Positions 1 to 8,958 of a stretch of DNA of 64,000 bases are shown piece after piece. The number at the start of each line of letters is the position of its first letter. Positions within the stretch are counted from its first letter, which is position 1. Source of the stretch: Flagellimonas myxillae. GTDB taxonomy: Bacteria; Bacteroidota; Bacteroidia; Flavobacteriales; Flavobacteriaceae. Location: positions 372,001-436,000 of the forward strand of contig NZ_JAMFLY010000001.1 of NCBI RefSeq assembly GCF_023502235.1. Direction: 5' to 3'. The notes under the pieces are model-generated. The model worked only from the letters and a program-made list of their open reading frames with translations. It was not told the DNA's origin and did not search any database. A program made the position numbers and the translations under genes.

Positions 1-1
1 T

Positions 2-352
2 TCGGGAGTGGACTTTACCATTGACCTATCTGCACCCTCGGCTGCTGCTTTGGGCAATAATGGTGGCTTCATAGAAGTTGCATCAAACGTTGCCGAAAAC
101 GGATTGACCGATATTGTTATAGCCCGTAATTTGGAGGGTGAATTGGTGGCCGCAAGTTTAATATGCAGTCATCAAGGATATGCTGAAGTGGAATTTTCAA
201 GCCAAGATGACGGTATTTTTTATTGCGATGTGCACGGTTCCCGCTTTAGTCAGAACGGAGCCCCTTTAAATCAAGTGGACAGCAATCCAGCGCGAGCTTT
301 GAAAGTGTTTATGACCGAATTAGAGGGTACCACCTTAAGGATTTTCGAATAG
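2..352 (+). CDS. Rieske [2Fe-2S] domain protein, 5' end outside the window
   Basis: A Rieske-type iron-sulfur protein, probably periplasmic or membrane-tethered. Counting from the GTG at 8, the two cluster-binding pairs are C53-S-H55 and C73-D-V-H76, the normal C-x-H and C-x2-H pattern. The frame stays open to the window edge (Ser-Gly before the GTG), so the N-terminus, probably a signal or lipobox with a Gly/Asp-rich linker, lies upstream; GTG at 8 is unlikely to be the start. It heads a tight run with thioredoxin (23 nt gap), ApbE, DUF4266 and DUF3570, suggesting electron transfer in the cell envelope. The redox partner is unknown. Confidence 0.85.
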   Translation, partial: SGVDFTIDLSAPSAAALGNNGGFIEVASNVAENGLTDIVIARNLEGELVAASLICSHQGYAEVEFSSQDDGIFYCDVHGSRFSQNGAPLNQVDSNPARALKVFMTELEGTTLRIFE

Positions 353-375
353 TACAAACATTTTAGATTGGACCT

Positions 376-813
376 ATGAGGCAATTGTTGATCATATTGG
401 GCTGTATGTTTATGGGTTCCCTACAAGCCCAGAATTGGCAAGATAGTTTTGAGGATGCCTTGGCCTTGGCTAAAGATCAAGATAAACCCATTGTTTTGGT
501 GTTTTCCGGGTCGGATTGGTGTGGTCCCTGCATTCGCTTAAAGCGTTCCATTCTGGAGACGGAGGACTTTATCAGCTATGCGGATAGCCATTATGTATTA
601 TACAATGCCGATTTTCCCAGGAAAAAGAAAAACCAACTGTCGGAAGACAAGTTAAACAACAACAAATCCCTTTTTGCGGAATACAATCCCAAAGGATATT
701 TTCCTTTGGTCGTGGTGTTGGACAAGGACCAAATGGTGCTTGGAAAAACAGGTTTCGATAGACGAGCCTCCCCAAAAGACTATATTGATTTGTTGGATGG
801 ATTCATAAAATGA
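376..813 (+). CDS. secreted thioredoxin-fold protein
   Basis: A 145-residue exported thioredoxin-like protein. Residues 1-19 form a signal peptide ending in LQAQ. The active site is W48-C-G-P-C52, the canonical thioredoxin CGPC, in a Thioredoxin_7-like fold, with a probable cis-proline region near YFPLVVVLD. It likely reduces disulfides or apo-cofactor cysteines in the periplasm. Its stop overlaps the ApbE start by 4 nt, indicating translational coupling. The neighbouring DUF4266 protein has a cysteine-rich tail that could be a client; that is inference. Confidence 0.85.
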   Translation: MRQLLIILGCMFMGSLQAQNWQDSFEDALALAKDQDKPIVLVFSGSDWCGPCIRLKRSILETEDFISYADSHYVLYNADFPRKKKNQLSEDKLNNNKSLFAEYNPKGYFPLVVVLDKDQMVLGKTGFDRRASPKDYIDLLDGFIK

Positions 814-1805
814 AAAGGTTACTGGTCCTTTCTTGGGTACTGATGGGTTCCCTGTCCTTTGGACAGTCGGAAAAGGATGTGACCGTCAAAAGGACCCTAA
901 AACTTATGGGCACGCGGTTTGAAATTACCGTGGTCGCCCCGAATGAGGAAATTGGTTATATCAATATTAATGAGGCCGTTTCTGAAATCAAACGCATTGA
1001 AAAAATTATTTCTTCCTGGGACGAAACCTCAGAAACTTCCCTAGTGAACAATAACGCCGGAATACAGCCGGTAAAGGTGAGCTCCGAACTCTTTGGTCTG
1101 GTGGAACGGGCAAAGAAAATATCTGAAATTACCGATGGGGCATTTGATATCTCCTATGCCTCCATGGATAGGATTTGGAAGTTTGATGGCACCATGGACC
1201 GCGCTCCTTCCGAAAAAGCGATCCAACTTTCCATATCGAAAATTGGCCATGAAAAAATTATCCTGGACTATAACGAACGGACCATTTTTTTATCGGAAAC
1301 CGGTATGCGGATTGGCTTTGGGGCTATAGGAAAAGGATATGCAGCCGATAGGGCCAAGGAACTCTTGGTGTCCAAACAGGTAAAAGGTGGCATTATCAAC
1401 GCCTCTGGTGACTTGACTACCTGGGGGACCAAGACCACTGGTGAAAAATGGTTGGTGGGTATTGCCAATCCATTGAGCAAGGAGAAGGTTTTTAGTTGGC
1501 TTCCTGTGGTGGAATCGTCGGTGGCAACATCGGGCAACTATGAAAAGTACATTGTCTTGAATGGGAAAAAGTATTCCCACATTATCGACCCTCGCTCTGG
1601 CTATCCCACTTCCGGAGTGCACAGTGTTTCGGTATTTGCAAAATATGCCGAACTCTGCGATGCCTTGGCCACGGCAGTTTTTATTATGGGAAAGGACAGC
1701 GGTATCCATTTGATCAATCAAATTGATGGCGTGGAAGTGGTGGTCGTGGATTCGGATAATAAGATCCATAAGAGCTCTGGAATCATGTTCAACAATAATC
1801 CCTAA
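810..1805 (+). CDS. apbE: FAD:protein FMN transferase (ApbE family)
   Basis: ApbE enzymes move FMN from FAD to a Ser/Thr in an S/T-G-A-T motif of extracytoplasmic proteins, using Mg2+. Residues 1-19 are a signal peptide. Family blocks are visible: MGTRFEIT (33-40), GAIGKGYAAD (171-180), NASGD (197-201), HIIDPRSGYP (257-266) and DALATA (284-289), which carries the metal-binding Asp. The length of 331 aa is normal. It overlaps the thioredoxin gene by 4 nt and lies 8 nt before DUF4266. No SGAT acceptor motif is visible in the five local proteins; the clearest acceptor in the window is the FMN-binding protein at 63443. Confidence 0.93.
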   Translation: MKRLLVLSWVLMGSLSFGQSEKDVTVKRTLKLMGTRFEITVVAPNEEIGYININEAVSEIKRIEKIISSWDETSETSLVNNNAGIQPVKVSSELFGLVERAKKISEITDGAFDISYASMDRIWKFDGTMDRAPSEKAIQLSISKIGHEKIILDYNERTIFLSETGMRIGFGAIGKGYAADRAKELLVSKQVKGGIINASGDLTTWGTKTTGEKWLVGIANPLSKEKVFSWLPVVESSVATSGNYEKYIVLNGKKYSHIIDPRSGYPTSGVHSVSVFAKYAELCDALATAVFIMGKDSGIHLINQIDGVEVVVVDSDNKIHKSSGIMFNNNP

Positions 1806-1813
1806 TTTTAAGT

Positions 1814-2023
1814 ATGCGCAAATTGCTTTTCCTTTTTATGCTTTTGATTTTTACAAGCTCCTGTGTTGTGGTTCGTGAGTACGACAAGGTGTACCTAAGC
1901 GATGCAGAAATGCTTTTGGGAGCTCGACCCTGCGAAAAATTTGAGACCAACTTTCAGATTTTTAGGGAAGCATCGGCCGGAGCAAATGGCGGAAAATCGG
2001 GAGGTGGATGTGGATGCAATTAA
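1814..2023 (+). CDS. DUF4266 small lipoprotein with Cys-rich tail
   Basis: A 69-residue predicted lipoprotein. A short hydrophobic signal ends in a lipobox (FTSSC, Cys17), followed by a body with DAEMLLGARPCEKFE and a Gly/Cys-rich C-terminus ending GGGCGCN. This matches the DUF4266 family, which is typically found beside ApbE and DUF3570. The three or more remaining cysteines could bind a metal or a cofactor, or form disulfides managed by the upstream thioredoxin. No biochemical role is established to my knowledge. Confidence 0.8.
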   Translation: MRKLLFLFMLLIFTSSCVVVREYDKVYLSDAEMLLGARPCEKFETNFQIFREASAGANGGKSGGGCGCN

Positions 2024-2052
2024 AGGAAAAACTGGAAAGTTAAAAGTTGAAA

Positions 2053-3372
2053 ATGACGCAATCCAATAATCCAAGATTTCAGCAATTTAGAAACCTAACA
2101 ATCCCCATGTTTGTTCTTTTGGGGTTATTGGGGGTAAGCTGTTGGTCCCAACAATCCAATACTTCGTACACCAAACGGGTTTTGGAAACCAGCGAAATCG
2201 ATGCGCTCTTCAGCTATTATAGTCAAGATGGGAGCAATGCTGCGGTTACTGGGGGAGAGGGCACGGAAGAATTAACGGATGCAACTTCCAGTTTGGTACT
2301 GCGAATGCCCATGAATGCCAATGATGTACTTACCGTGGATGTGGGTTTATCCGCTTATACTTCAGCCTCCTCCAGCAATGTAAATCCCTTGGACGGAAAC
2401 AATCTGAACACATCACCCTTCGATGCTTCTTCAGGGGAGTCAAGAAAAGACCTTTTGGCCTATATCAATCCCTCCTATCAGCATAGTTCGGATGATCGCA
2501 ATTCCATTTGGAGTGGAAACTTATATTTCTCTACCGAATACGATTATTTTTCCGTGGGATTTGGTGGGGGTTATACACGACTATTCAATGAAAAAAATAC
2601 GGAGGTGTCCGTAAGTGCCCGAGTCTTTTTGGACAAGTGGAACGCCATATACCCCATAGAGCTGCGCAATGGGTTTTTTGACAATCGGATTACGGGTAAT
2701 GGCACCTATAATCCCAATTTTACCCCCTTTGATCAAGAAACGCGTAGTTCTTACGCTTTTTCTCTTGGCTTCTCACAGATATTGACCAAGAAAATGCAAG
2801 GGTCGATATTTATGGATGTTGTATCCCAAAATGGTTTACTGAGCACCCCTTTCCAAAGGGTTTATTTTGGGGATACCGAGGCTTTTTTTATCGATGATTT
2901 TCAGTTGGCGGATGATGTGGAACGTTTGCCAGATTCGAGGTTTAAGCTTCCAATCGGGGGTCGCCTAAATTATTATGTCAACGACTTTGTGGTACTGCGT
3001 TCCTACTATCGCTTTTATTGGGATGATTGGGGGATAACCTCCCATACCGCGAGTTTGGAGATTCCCTTAAAAGTAACGGAGCGGTTTACCCTGTATCCTA
3101 CCTATCGCTTTTATTCGCAGTCGGCCGCGGACTATTTTTATCCAAAGGAAGCCGCATTGTCCACTTTTACCTACTATACTTCGGATTATGATCTTTCCCA
3201 ATATGATGCCCATCAATATGGTTTGGGCGTCCAGTACAAGGATCTCCTTGCCAATGCCCGAATCTTAACTTTCGGATTGAAGACCATAGACCTGCGTTTT
3301 AACAAATATGATCGCAGTGATGGTCTTGATGCCTACATCATTACCTTGGGAACCACCTTTATTGGGAATTGA
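2053..3372 (+). CDS. DUF3570 outer-membrane beta-barrel protein
   Basis: About 439 aa, last gene of the redox locus. The N-terminus has a long polar n-region and a hydrophobic stretch (MFVLLGLLGV). The remainder alternates aromatic and polar residues typical of transmembrane beta strands, with many Tyr/Phe-rich strands (SYYRFYWDDWG, TYRFYSQSAADYFYP) and a C-terminal strand ending in TFIGN. The family usually accompanies ApbE and DUF4266. I chose ATG 2053 over the in-frame TTG at 2047. It probably forms the outer-membrane part of the system. Its 3' end overlaps the convergent ABC gene by 14 nt. Confidence 0.8.
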   Translation: MTQSNNPRFQQFRNLTIPMFVLLGLLGVSCWSQQSNTSYTKRVLETSEIDALFSYYSQDGSNAAVTGGEGTEELTDATSSLVLRMPMNANDVLTVDVGLSAYTSASSSNVNPLDGNNLNTSPFDASSGESRKDLLAYINPSYQHSSDDRNSIWSGNLYFSTEYDYFSVGFGGGYTRLFNEKNTEVSVSARVFLDKWNAIYPIELRNGFFDNRITGNGTYNPNFTPFDQETRSSYAFSLGFSQILTKKMQGSIFMDVVSQNGLLSTPFQRVYFGDTEAFFIDDFQLADDVERLPDSRFKLPIGGRLNYYVNDFVVLRSYYRFYWDDWGITSHTASLEIPLKVTERFTLYPTYRFYSQSAADYFYPKEAALSTFTYYTSDYDLSQYDAHQYGLGVQYKDLLANARILTFGLKTIDLRFNKYDRSDGLDAYIITLGTTFIGN

Positions 3373-4018
3373 GATTTACATAACCAGAATTCACTAATTC
3401 CTCCGGACCACTTATTAATTTAGAAGCCCCTGCATTGAACAGATAAAGTGTGTCGCTCACATCCATAATATCCCGATAGAAATGATCGGTAACAAGGATA
3501 ATCCGGTCCTGTTTCTGTTCCAATATCAGTTTTTTGATGCGTTCAACATATACAGGAGCTATAAAGGAAAATGGCTCGTCCAATAGCAAAATGTCTTTGT
3601 TCTGATGAAGAATGAGGTAGGTTTCCAGCACCCGAACTTCCCCACTGGACAGCATGGAAACTTTACTGTTTTTATAAATCTTGAATCCTTCAAATTCTTT
3701 GGTAAACTTTACCCAGTCCACATGAAACAACCTAAAGACCTTGCTGATTTCCATGTTGAAGGGCAACAGCTGATGTTGCGGCAAGTAGGCAATTCGATTG
3801 GACAGAAACAGCTTGCTTGTAATTGGAGATCCATCAATACGAATGCTCTTGTATTTTGGCTTGAGACTTCCGAAGAGAATATTGAAAAGAGAGGTTTTGC
3901 CTGTTCCATTTCTTCCCAAAATTCCCGTCACCCTTCCTTGTTCGGCCTTTATGTAAATACCCAATAGGATTCGCTTGGTGCCAAAGTTGAGTTCGATATT
4001 GTCTATTTCTAAAACCAA
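3359..4018 (-). CDS. ABC transporter ATP-binding protein
   Basis: A 219-residue cytoplasmic ABC ATPase. Walker A is GRNGTGKTS (about 35-43), the Q-loop region is AYLPQHQ, the signature is LSSGE (a variant of LSGGQ), Walker B is ILLLDEP and the switch His lies in VTDH. It is slightly short for the family. Its start lies inside the 3' end of the 101-aa membrane protein gene (overlap 10 nt), so the two are translationally coupled and may form one small exporter. The substrate is unknown. It converges on DUF3570 with a 14-nt overlap. Confidence 0.85.
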   Translation of the reverse strand: MVLEIDNIELNFGTKRILLGIYIKAEQGRVTGILGRNGTGKTSLFNILFGSLKPKYKSIRIDGSPITSKLFLSNRIAYLPQHQLLPFNMEISKVFRLFHVDWVKFTKEFEGFKIYKNSKVSMLSSGEVRVLETYLILHQNKDILLLDEPFSFIAPVYVERIKKLILEQKQDRIILVTDHFYRDIMDVSDTLYLFNAGASKLISGPEELVNSGYVNLNSQ

Positions 4019-4314
4019 ACAGAATATATTAGATAGATGACCAGGGTGATAAGCATATCGTAAACCAAGGAAATGGTGAAAAGCATGGGTTTGGAAATTC
4101 CAAAGTTCTGGTAAAAAACCAAGTGCTTTTTCAACCGTTCATTCTGGAACAGAATAAAAATCAGGGCCATTGCAATTATTTTGACTGTCAGCGTTGAGAC
4201 AAGGGGGGCTTTCAGGGCTGCAAGGAGGATGGAAACCAGCGTGGATGCCAAAAGAACACCCTTGTAAAAATGGAAAATCAACGGGTAGGTTCTAAAACGG
4301 AGTAGTGCGGACAT
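4009..4314 (-). CDS. small integral membrane protein paired with ABC ATPase
   Basis: A 101-residue hydrophobic protein with about three predicted helices (roughly residues 20-40, 45-62 and 80-100) and a basic N-terminus (RFRTYPLIF). I do not recognise a named family. It overlaps the ABC ATPase gene by 10 nt and probably provides its membrane partner, although it is much shorter than a normal permease. It may be a reduced subunit of a larger complex encoded elsewhere. Confidence 0.65.
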   Translation of the reverse strand: MSALLRFRTYPLIFHFYKGVLLASTLVSILLAALKAPLVSTLTVKIIAMALIFILFQNERLKKHLVFYQNFGISKPMLFTISLVYDMLITLVIYLIYSVWF

Positions 4315-4371
4315 GATGTTAACTAAATGTACAAATTAATCGTAAATTCGCATCTTAAGGCCGATTGATTT

Positions 4372-5448
4372 ATGCTAGATAAACTCAACATAGTTAAACA
4401 ACGATTTGATGAGGTTTCCGACCTGATCATACAACCCGATATTATTTCCGACCAGAAGCGGTATGTAAAGCTGAACAAGGAATACAAAGACCTTAAGTTA
4501 TTGGTGGATAAACGGGATCAGTACATTGCTTTTACCAACAATATCAATGAAGCAGAGGAGATCATTTCTGACGGAAGCGACCCGGAAATGGTTGAAATGG
4601 CCAAAATGCAGTTGGACGAGGCCAAGGAAGGTTTGCCCAAACTGGAAGAGGAAATTAAATTTTTGTTGATTCCCAAGGACCCAGAAGATGAGAAGGATGT
4701 GGTAATGGAAATCAGGGCAGGTACTGGCGGTGACGAGGCCAGTATTTTTGCCGGTGACCTCTATCGAATGTATTCCAAATATTGTGAGTCCAAAGGTTGG
4801 AAAACCAACATCATGGACTTGAGTGAGGGAACCAGTGGGGGTTACAAGGAAATCCATTTTGAGGTGAGCGGAGAGGATGTTTATGGTACCCTAAAGTTTG
4901 AGGCCGGGGTGCACAGGGTGCAACGGGTTCCCCAGACAGAGACGCAAGGTAGGGTACACACCAGCGCTGCCACTGTAATGGTGATTCCAGAAGCTGAGGA
5001 TTTTGATGTGCAGATAGACCCCAAAGATGTTCGAATAGATTATTTCTGTTCTTCGGGACCGGGGGGACAATCGGTGAACACGACCTATTCCGCAGTGCGA
5101 TTAACGCACGTTCCTACCGGTTTGGTGGCGCAGTGCCAAGATCAAAAGTCACAACACAAGAACAGGGAAAAGGCTTTTAAGGTACTTCGGTCCAGATTAT
5201 ACGATTTGGAGTTGGCCAAAAAGCAGGAAGAAGATGCCGCCAAACGAAACTCCCAAGTGAGTAGTGGTGACCGTTCAGCAAAAATTAGAACGTACAACTA
5301 TCCCCAAGGAAGGGTAACTGACCATAGGATTGGGCTTACTTTGTACGATTTGCAGAACATAATCAACGGTGATATCCAAAAAATTATTGACGAACTGATG
5401 TTGGTGGAGAATACGGAGAAACTGAAGGAAGCATCGGAAATTTTTTAG
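4372..5448 (+). CDS. prfA: peptide chain release factor 1
   Basis: RF1 recognises UAA and UAG and triggers peptide release. The 358 aa are full length. The GGQ catalytic motif is at 231-233 ([12 protein letters not shown]). The codon-recognition motif, PAT or PVT in well-studied RF1s, is P187-Q-T189 within [10 protein letters not shown], keeping the P-x-T pattern. The N-terminal helical domain and the RAGTGGDEA segment are also typical. It is the first + gene after the minus-strand ABC pair and is followed by pyrF after 91 nt. No prmC is adjacent. Confidence 0.97.
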   Translation: MLDKLNIVKQRFDEVSDLIIQPDIISDQKRYVKLNKEYKDLKLLVDKRDQYIAFTNNINEAEEIISDGSDPEMVEMAKMQLDEAKEGLPKLEEEIKFLLIPKDPEDEKDVVMEIRAGTGGDEASIFAGDLYRMYSKYCESKGWKTNIMDLSEGTSGGYKEIHFEVSGEDVYGTLKFEAGVHRVQRVPQTETQGRVHTSAATVMVIPEAEDFDVQIDPKDVRIDYFCSSGPGGQSVNTTYSAVRLTHVPTGLVAQCQDQKSQHKNREKAFKVLRSRLYDLELAKKQEEDAAKRNSQVSSGDRSAKIRTYNYPQGRVTDHRIGLTLYDLQNIINGDIQKIIDELMLVENTEKLKEASEIF

Positions 5449-5451
5449 GTT

Positions 5452-5476
5452 TCAGTAATCAGTAATCAGTAATCAG
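5452..5476. repeat. 7-bp tandem repeat (TCAGTAA x 3.6)
   Basis: Three perfect copies of TCAGTAA followed by TCAG, directly downstream of the prfA stop and before pyrF. It is a short non-coding repeat with no obvious hairpin, and could vary in copy number by slippage. Confidence 0.9.
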
Positions 5477-5539
5477 AATTTAGGAATCAGATTCTGGTGA
5501 TGCGGAGAATCAAGGCCCTTTGCAAGCGATAGCTTAATT

Positions 5540-6358
5540 ATGAAAATAGAACAATTAGTTTCCCAAATCCGAAAGAAAAAATCCTTTCTCTGTGTTGGTT
5601 TGGACACGGATTTGGACAAAATTCCAAAACATCTGCTTTCTGAAGAAGACCCTGTTTTTGCATTTAACAAGGCGATTATCGATGCTACCCACGAATACTG
5701 TGTGGCGTACAAACCCAACATCGCTTTCTATGAGGCTTACGGATTGGAAGGGTGGAAATCTTTGGAGCGTACCATGGAATATTTGAACAGGAATCACCCA
5801 GAAATATTTACAATCGCGGATGCAAAACGGGGAGATATCGGAAACACGTCCACGCGTTATGCCAAGGCTTTTTTCGAAACCTTGAATTTTGATTCCATTA
5901 CCATTGCTCCTTATATGGGAAGGGATTCGGTGGAACCCTTTTTAGCCTTTAAGGACAAGCATACCATTTTGTTGGCCTTAACATCGAATCAAGGTGCCTT
6001 CGATTTCCAGACCAAGGATTTGGACGGTCAGGAATTGTACAAGCAAGTGTTGGAAACGTCCCAAAGCTATGAAGGCTCTGAAAATCTTATGTATGTTGTG
6101 GGGGCTACAAAGGCTAGCTTTTTAGCAGATATTAGGAAAATAGTTCCAGAAAGCTTTTTGTTGGTGCCAGGTGTTGGTGCTCAAGGAGGAAGTTTACAGG
6201 AAGTCTGCAAGTATGGAATGACTTCCGATGTGGGATTGTTGGTAAACTCGTCCCGTGGCATTTTATATGCTTCCGCAGAGGAGGATTTTGCGGAGAAAGC
6301 CGCGCTCCAAGCTAAATCCTTACAACAGGATATGGAGGTTGAATTGAATGCGGTTTAA
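5540..6358 (+). CDS. pyrF: orotidine 5'-phosphate decarboxylase (type 2)
   Basis: Converts OMP to UMP, the last step of de novo pyrimidine synthesis. The catalytic Lys/Asp network is seen in DAKRGDIG (94-101), with LDTDLDKIP near the N-terminus and the phosphate-binding VPGVGAQGG near 212-220. The 272-aa length and the KRGDIGNTS context fit the longer type 2 (PyrF_2) family found in Bacteroidota. It is not in a pyr operon; pyrD lies far away at 60055. Confidence 0.95.
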   Translation: MKIEQLVSQIRKKKSFLCVGLDTDLDKIPKHLLSEEDPVFAFNKAIIDATHEYCVAYKPNIAFYEAYGLEGWKSLERTMEYLNRNHPEIFTIADAKRGDIGNTSTRYAKAFFETLNFDSITIAPYMGRDSVEPFLAFKDKHTILLALTSNQGAFDFQTKDLDGQELYKQVLETSQSYEGSENLMYVVGATKASFLADIRKIVPESFLLVPGVGAQGGSLQEVCKYGMTSDVGLLVNSSRGILYASAEEDFAEKAALQAKSLQQDMEVELNAV

Positions 6359-6363
6359 AAAGC

Positions 6364-6558
6364 CTAGGCCAAGCTCTCCAATACCTTTTTGATACCTTGA
6401 GCCTTGCGCTTAAAAAACTCCCCTAAATTGGTGTTGATGTAAGCAGCGTCTGTGGCCATATCAATAAACTTTTGATACCTAAATTCCAAAACCGAAATGG
6501 CCTGGTTTCCGCTGGTGATGGGGGTCACTGCCCCAACTCGACAATACTGATTTTTCAT
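6364..6558 (-). CDS. small hypothetical protein (64 aa)
   Basis: A basic 64-residue protein with no signal or membrane segment; probably two short helices (ISVLEFRYQKFIDMAT and LGEFFKRKAQGIKKVLESL). I do not recognise the family. A good Bacteroidota -7 box lies 20 nt upstream (TATCTTTG on the minus strand, 6578-6585), which supports a real gene. It ends 5 nt from the pyrF stop (convergent). Confidence 0.6.
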   Translation of the reverse strand: MKNQYCRVGAVTPITSGNQAISVLEFRYQKFIDMATDAAYINTNLGEFFKRKAQGIKKVLESLA

Positions 6559-6577
6559 TTTCTAAGATTTGTTATAA

Positions 6578-6585
6578 CAAAGATA
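6578..6585 (-). promoter_or_regulatory. -7 promoter box for the 64-aa gene
   Basis: TATCTTTG on the minus strand matches TAnnTTTG and lies 20 nt before the ATG at 6558. No clear TTG -33 element is seen at the expected spacing. A 10-bp palindrome GTGTATACAC at 6620-6629 lies just upstream. Confidence 0.45.
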
Positions 6586-6754
6586 CGTTCAAAATAGGGG
6601 CTTGGATTACCCGATGGGCGTGTATACACCTATAAATCAGGTACTTTATCTAAAAATTAACATAGAGGTAAACCGAAACCCGCTGTTTGTATACCCTTTT
6701 GGGTAAATTTTAACGTATTTTGAGAACAGCACGAACAAACCAAAACTCTTCAAT

Positions 6755-7264
6755 ATGTCAGTACAAAAACTAATTTTGATCGTTGGCCTCTTTGCGATAG
6801 CTCCCCTATTTGGTCAAAATTCCACCCCTTGTAATTGCTGCACGGAAAACCACAAAGCCTTTGACTTTTGGATTGGGGATTGGACGGTGTCCAATGCCAC
6901 CAATGGTGCCCCGGCAGGTACAAGCAAGATACGTCAAGAGGAAGGTGGTTGCGTTATCCGGGAAAATTGGGTCAGCGCCAGCTCTGGCTACACTGGAACA
7001 AGCCTTAATTTTTATAATGCCACAGCAGAACGATGGGAACAACTCTGGATAGACAATAGTGGTGCATATTTGAAACTTAAGGGCAATAGAACGGGCAATA
7101 AGATGATTCTTGCTTCCGACCCCTTCGATAAGGATGGGAAAAAACTTGTCAACCGAATTACATGGACCGCGAACGAGGATGGAACCGTTAGACAACTCTG
7201 GGAAATTCTTGAAGGGGATAAGGTGATCAACACTGCTTTTGACGGACTCTATAAAAAAGAATAA
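6755..7264 (+). CDS. secreted DUF1579/lipocalin-like protein
   Basis: A 169-residue exported protein. A signal peptide covers residues 1-20, ending at FGQ. Mature features are CNCC near the new N-terminus, then HKAFDFWIGDWTVSN and later blocks resembling proteins with a small beta-barrel fold (DUF1579-like). The clustered cysteines may bind metal or form disulfides. Function is unknown. It is a single gene between a convergent pair on the left and a convergent regulator on the right. Confidence 0.7.
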   Translation: MSVQKLILIVGLFAIAPLFGQNSTPCNCCTENHKAFDFWIGDWTVSNATNGAPAGTSKIRQEEGGCVIRENWVSASSGYTGTSLNFYNATAERWEQLWIDNSGAYLKLKGNRTGNKMILASDPFDKDGKKLVNRITWTANEDGTVRQLWEILEGDKVINTAFDGLYKKE

Positions 7265-7434
7265 ACAGTCCAAAGCGTAATTTGATGACTAATTCAAATG
7301 TGTACCTAATGAGACTTGTATACTTCGGGAAGCTTGCTAGGACTGTTTATATTCCTAAAATAGGGGCGTAGGGGTGCTCTTTGGGCTAATCCTGATAAAC
7401 TTTTACCTTCCCCGACTTAGGATTACTATAAAGG

Positions 7435-8958
7435 TCAATACCGAAGAATACTTTTTTGGTATTGCGAGGGAGTAAGTTGTGTGTCCTTTTTAAATGCCTT
7501 GTTGAAGGTGACCTTGTTATTATAGCCAACTTCGTAGGCTACATTGATGATATTCAATCTTCTGGATTTGTCTTCCAGCAACAGTTGTTTGGCCTCTTTT
7601 ATCCGGTAGGTATTGACAAACTCATGAAAGCTCACATTGAAATGTTCATTGATGACCTGGGAAGTGTTATGCCTGGTGGTATTTAGTTTTTGAGCCACCA
7701 TATCTAAATTTATATTGTTTTCCTTGTAGATTTTTTCGTGTGTAAAGAGGTACAACAGACTTTCCTTCAATTCAAGGGAGAGGCTTGGGGTAAGACCAGA
7801 TTTTTCATACTTGGGAAACAGGCGATTGGTGTAATCGTAGGCACCACTGAACACATCCGGTTGAATATTGGCAGAATATCCAACATATAGCACCATAAGA
7901 GCCATCGAAGCAACCGAAATATCAAAAAGGAAACCGGATGAATACTCATTAGTGATCAAAATACCATAGGCCGTATAGGTAATCACATAAAGGATATGGA
8001 TGTGGTACACGTTCTTTTGCCATATCTGATTTTTAGCTTGAACCAATTTTTCCCGCTTTCCCCTTCCGTACACCTTACCTATAAAATAACCATATACGGT
8101 GAGTGAGATTATTTTGAGAACCACCAATAATATCAGCTTGTTGGAATCCTGTGGGTTTAGGCCATGTTGTACCCGGGAAAGCATCCATTGAATCTTGGTC
8201 TCGCATGGGAAAGAATACACTTTGTAGCTCAAATACCCTACAAGTATCGCCGTTGGAATAAGGTGAATCAAGTCTCGAGACTTGAACCTGTATTTTTGGA
8301 TAGTGGACTTAAAGTAGAAATAGAGTAGTGGGCCATATAAAAATGAAGCCCAGGTGGTCATCAGATAGGTGTGGGGATATTGAAAGTAATAATTGGAACT
8401 ATTGATGGCAATGTGCAGGATAAAAAACGAATGCAAAAAAATGAAAGTAGCTATCAGGAATCGGGGAGATCGATGTATTCGCCGGTTCAAACAAATTAAA
8501 ATAACTACATAAAATCCAATTAGGGCAACAAAAAGATATAGAAGTGACCATGAGGTGATTTTGGGAATCACCATTTCGGAAATATCCTTGAACTCCTCCG
8601 TTTTGCGAATGGGATCAAATCCCTCATTTAAAAGAAAATTGGGATTGAACTCCACTTGGAGATAATCGTTCAACGTGCTAATGGATTGTTTAGGATGCCC
8701 TAACGCGGCCTCACTAAGTGCAATCCGTTTTAACACATGTGTTTGTTCTTCCAGGGAGGCATCGACATTCTTTCTGTAAATTGACAGGGCCTTTTTGTAC
8801 CTATGGATGTTGTAATAGTAATCGGCCCATTCCAGAGAGTCTTGAAGGGTGGGTGCCGGTGGAATCCGTGCAAAACTTGCGGTGCCAGAGGTGCTCATTG
8901 CCAAACACAAGTTGCATGACATCACAACCAGAATTACGAAGAAGCCCAACCGTCCCAT
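7435..8958 (-). CDS. membrane-anchored AraC-family transcriptional regulator
   Basis: 507 aa in three parts: an exported N-terminal segment with TPR-like helices (about 35-110), a membrane region with seven or so helices (about 135-375), and a C-terminal AraC-type double helix-turn-helix (about 405-505; RIKEAKQLLLED, INVAYEVGYNNKVTFNKAFKK, TPSQY). This layout is common in Bacteroidota, where the periplasmic part senses a signal and the cytoplasmic part binds DNA. The first 20 residues resemble a signal peptide. No obvious target is adjacent. Confidence 0.85.
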   Translation of the reverse strand: MGRLGFFVILVVMSCNLCLAMSTSGTASFARIPPAPTLQDSLEWADYYYNIHRYKKALSIYRKNVDASLEEQTHVLKRIALSEAALGHPKQSISTLNDYLQVEFNPNFLLNEGFDPIRKTEEFKDISEMVIPKITSWSLLYLFVALIGFYVVILICLNRRIHRSPRFLIATFIFLHSFFILHIAINSSNYYFQYPHTYLMTTWASFLYGPLLYFYFKSTIQKYRFKSRDLIHLIPTAILVGYLSYKVYSFPCETKIQWMLSRVQHGLNPQDSNKLILLVVLKIISLTVYGYFIGKVYGRGKREKLVQAKNQIWQKNVYHIHILYVITYTAYGILITNEYSSGFLFDISVASMALMVLYVGYSANIQPDVFSGAYDYTNRLFPKYEKSGLTPSLSLELKESLLYLFTHEKIYKENNINLDMVAQKLNTTRHNTSQVINEHFNVSFHEFVNTYRIKEAKQLLLEDKSRRLNIINVAYEVGYNNKVTFNKAFKKDTQLTPSQYQKSILRY

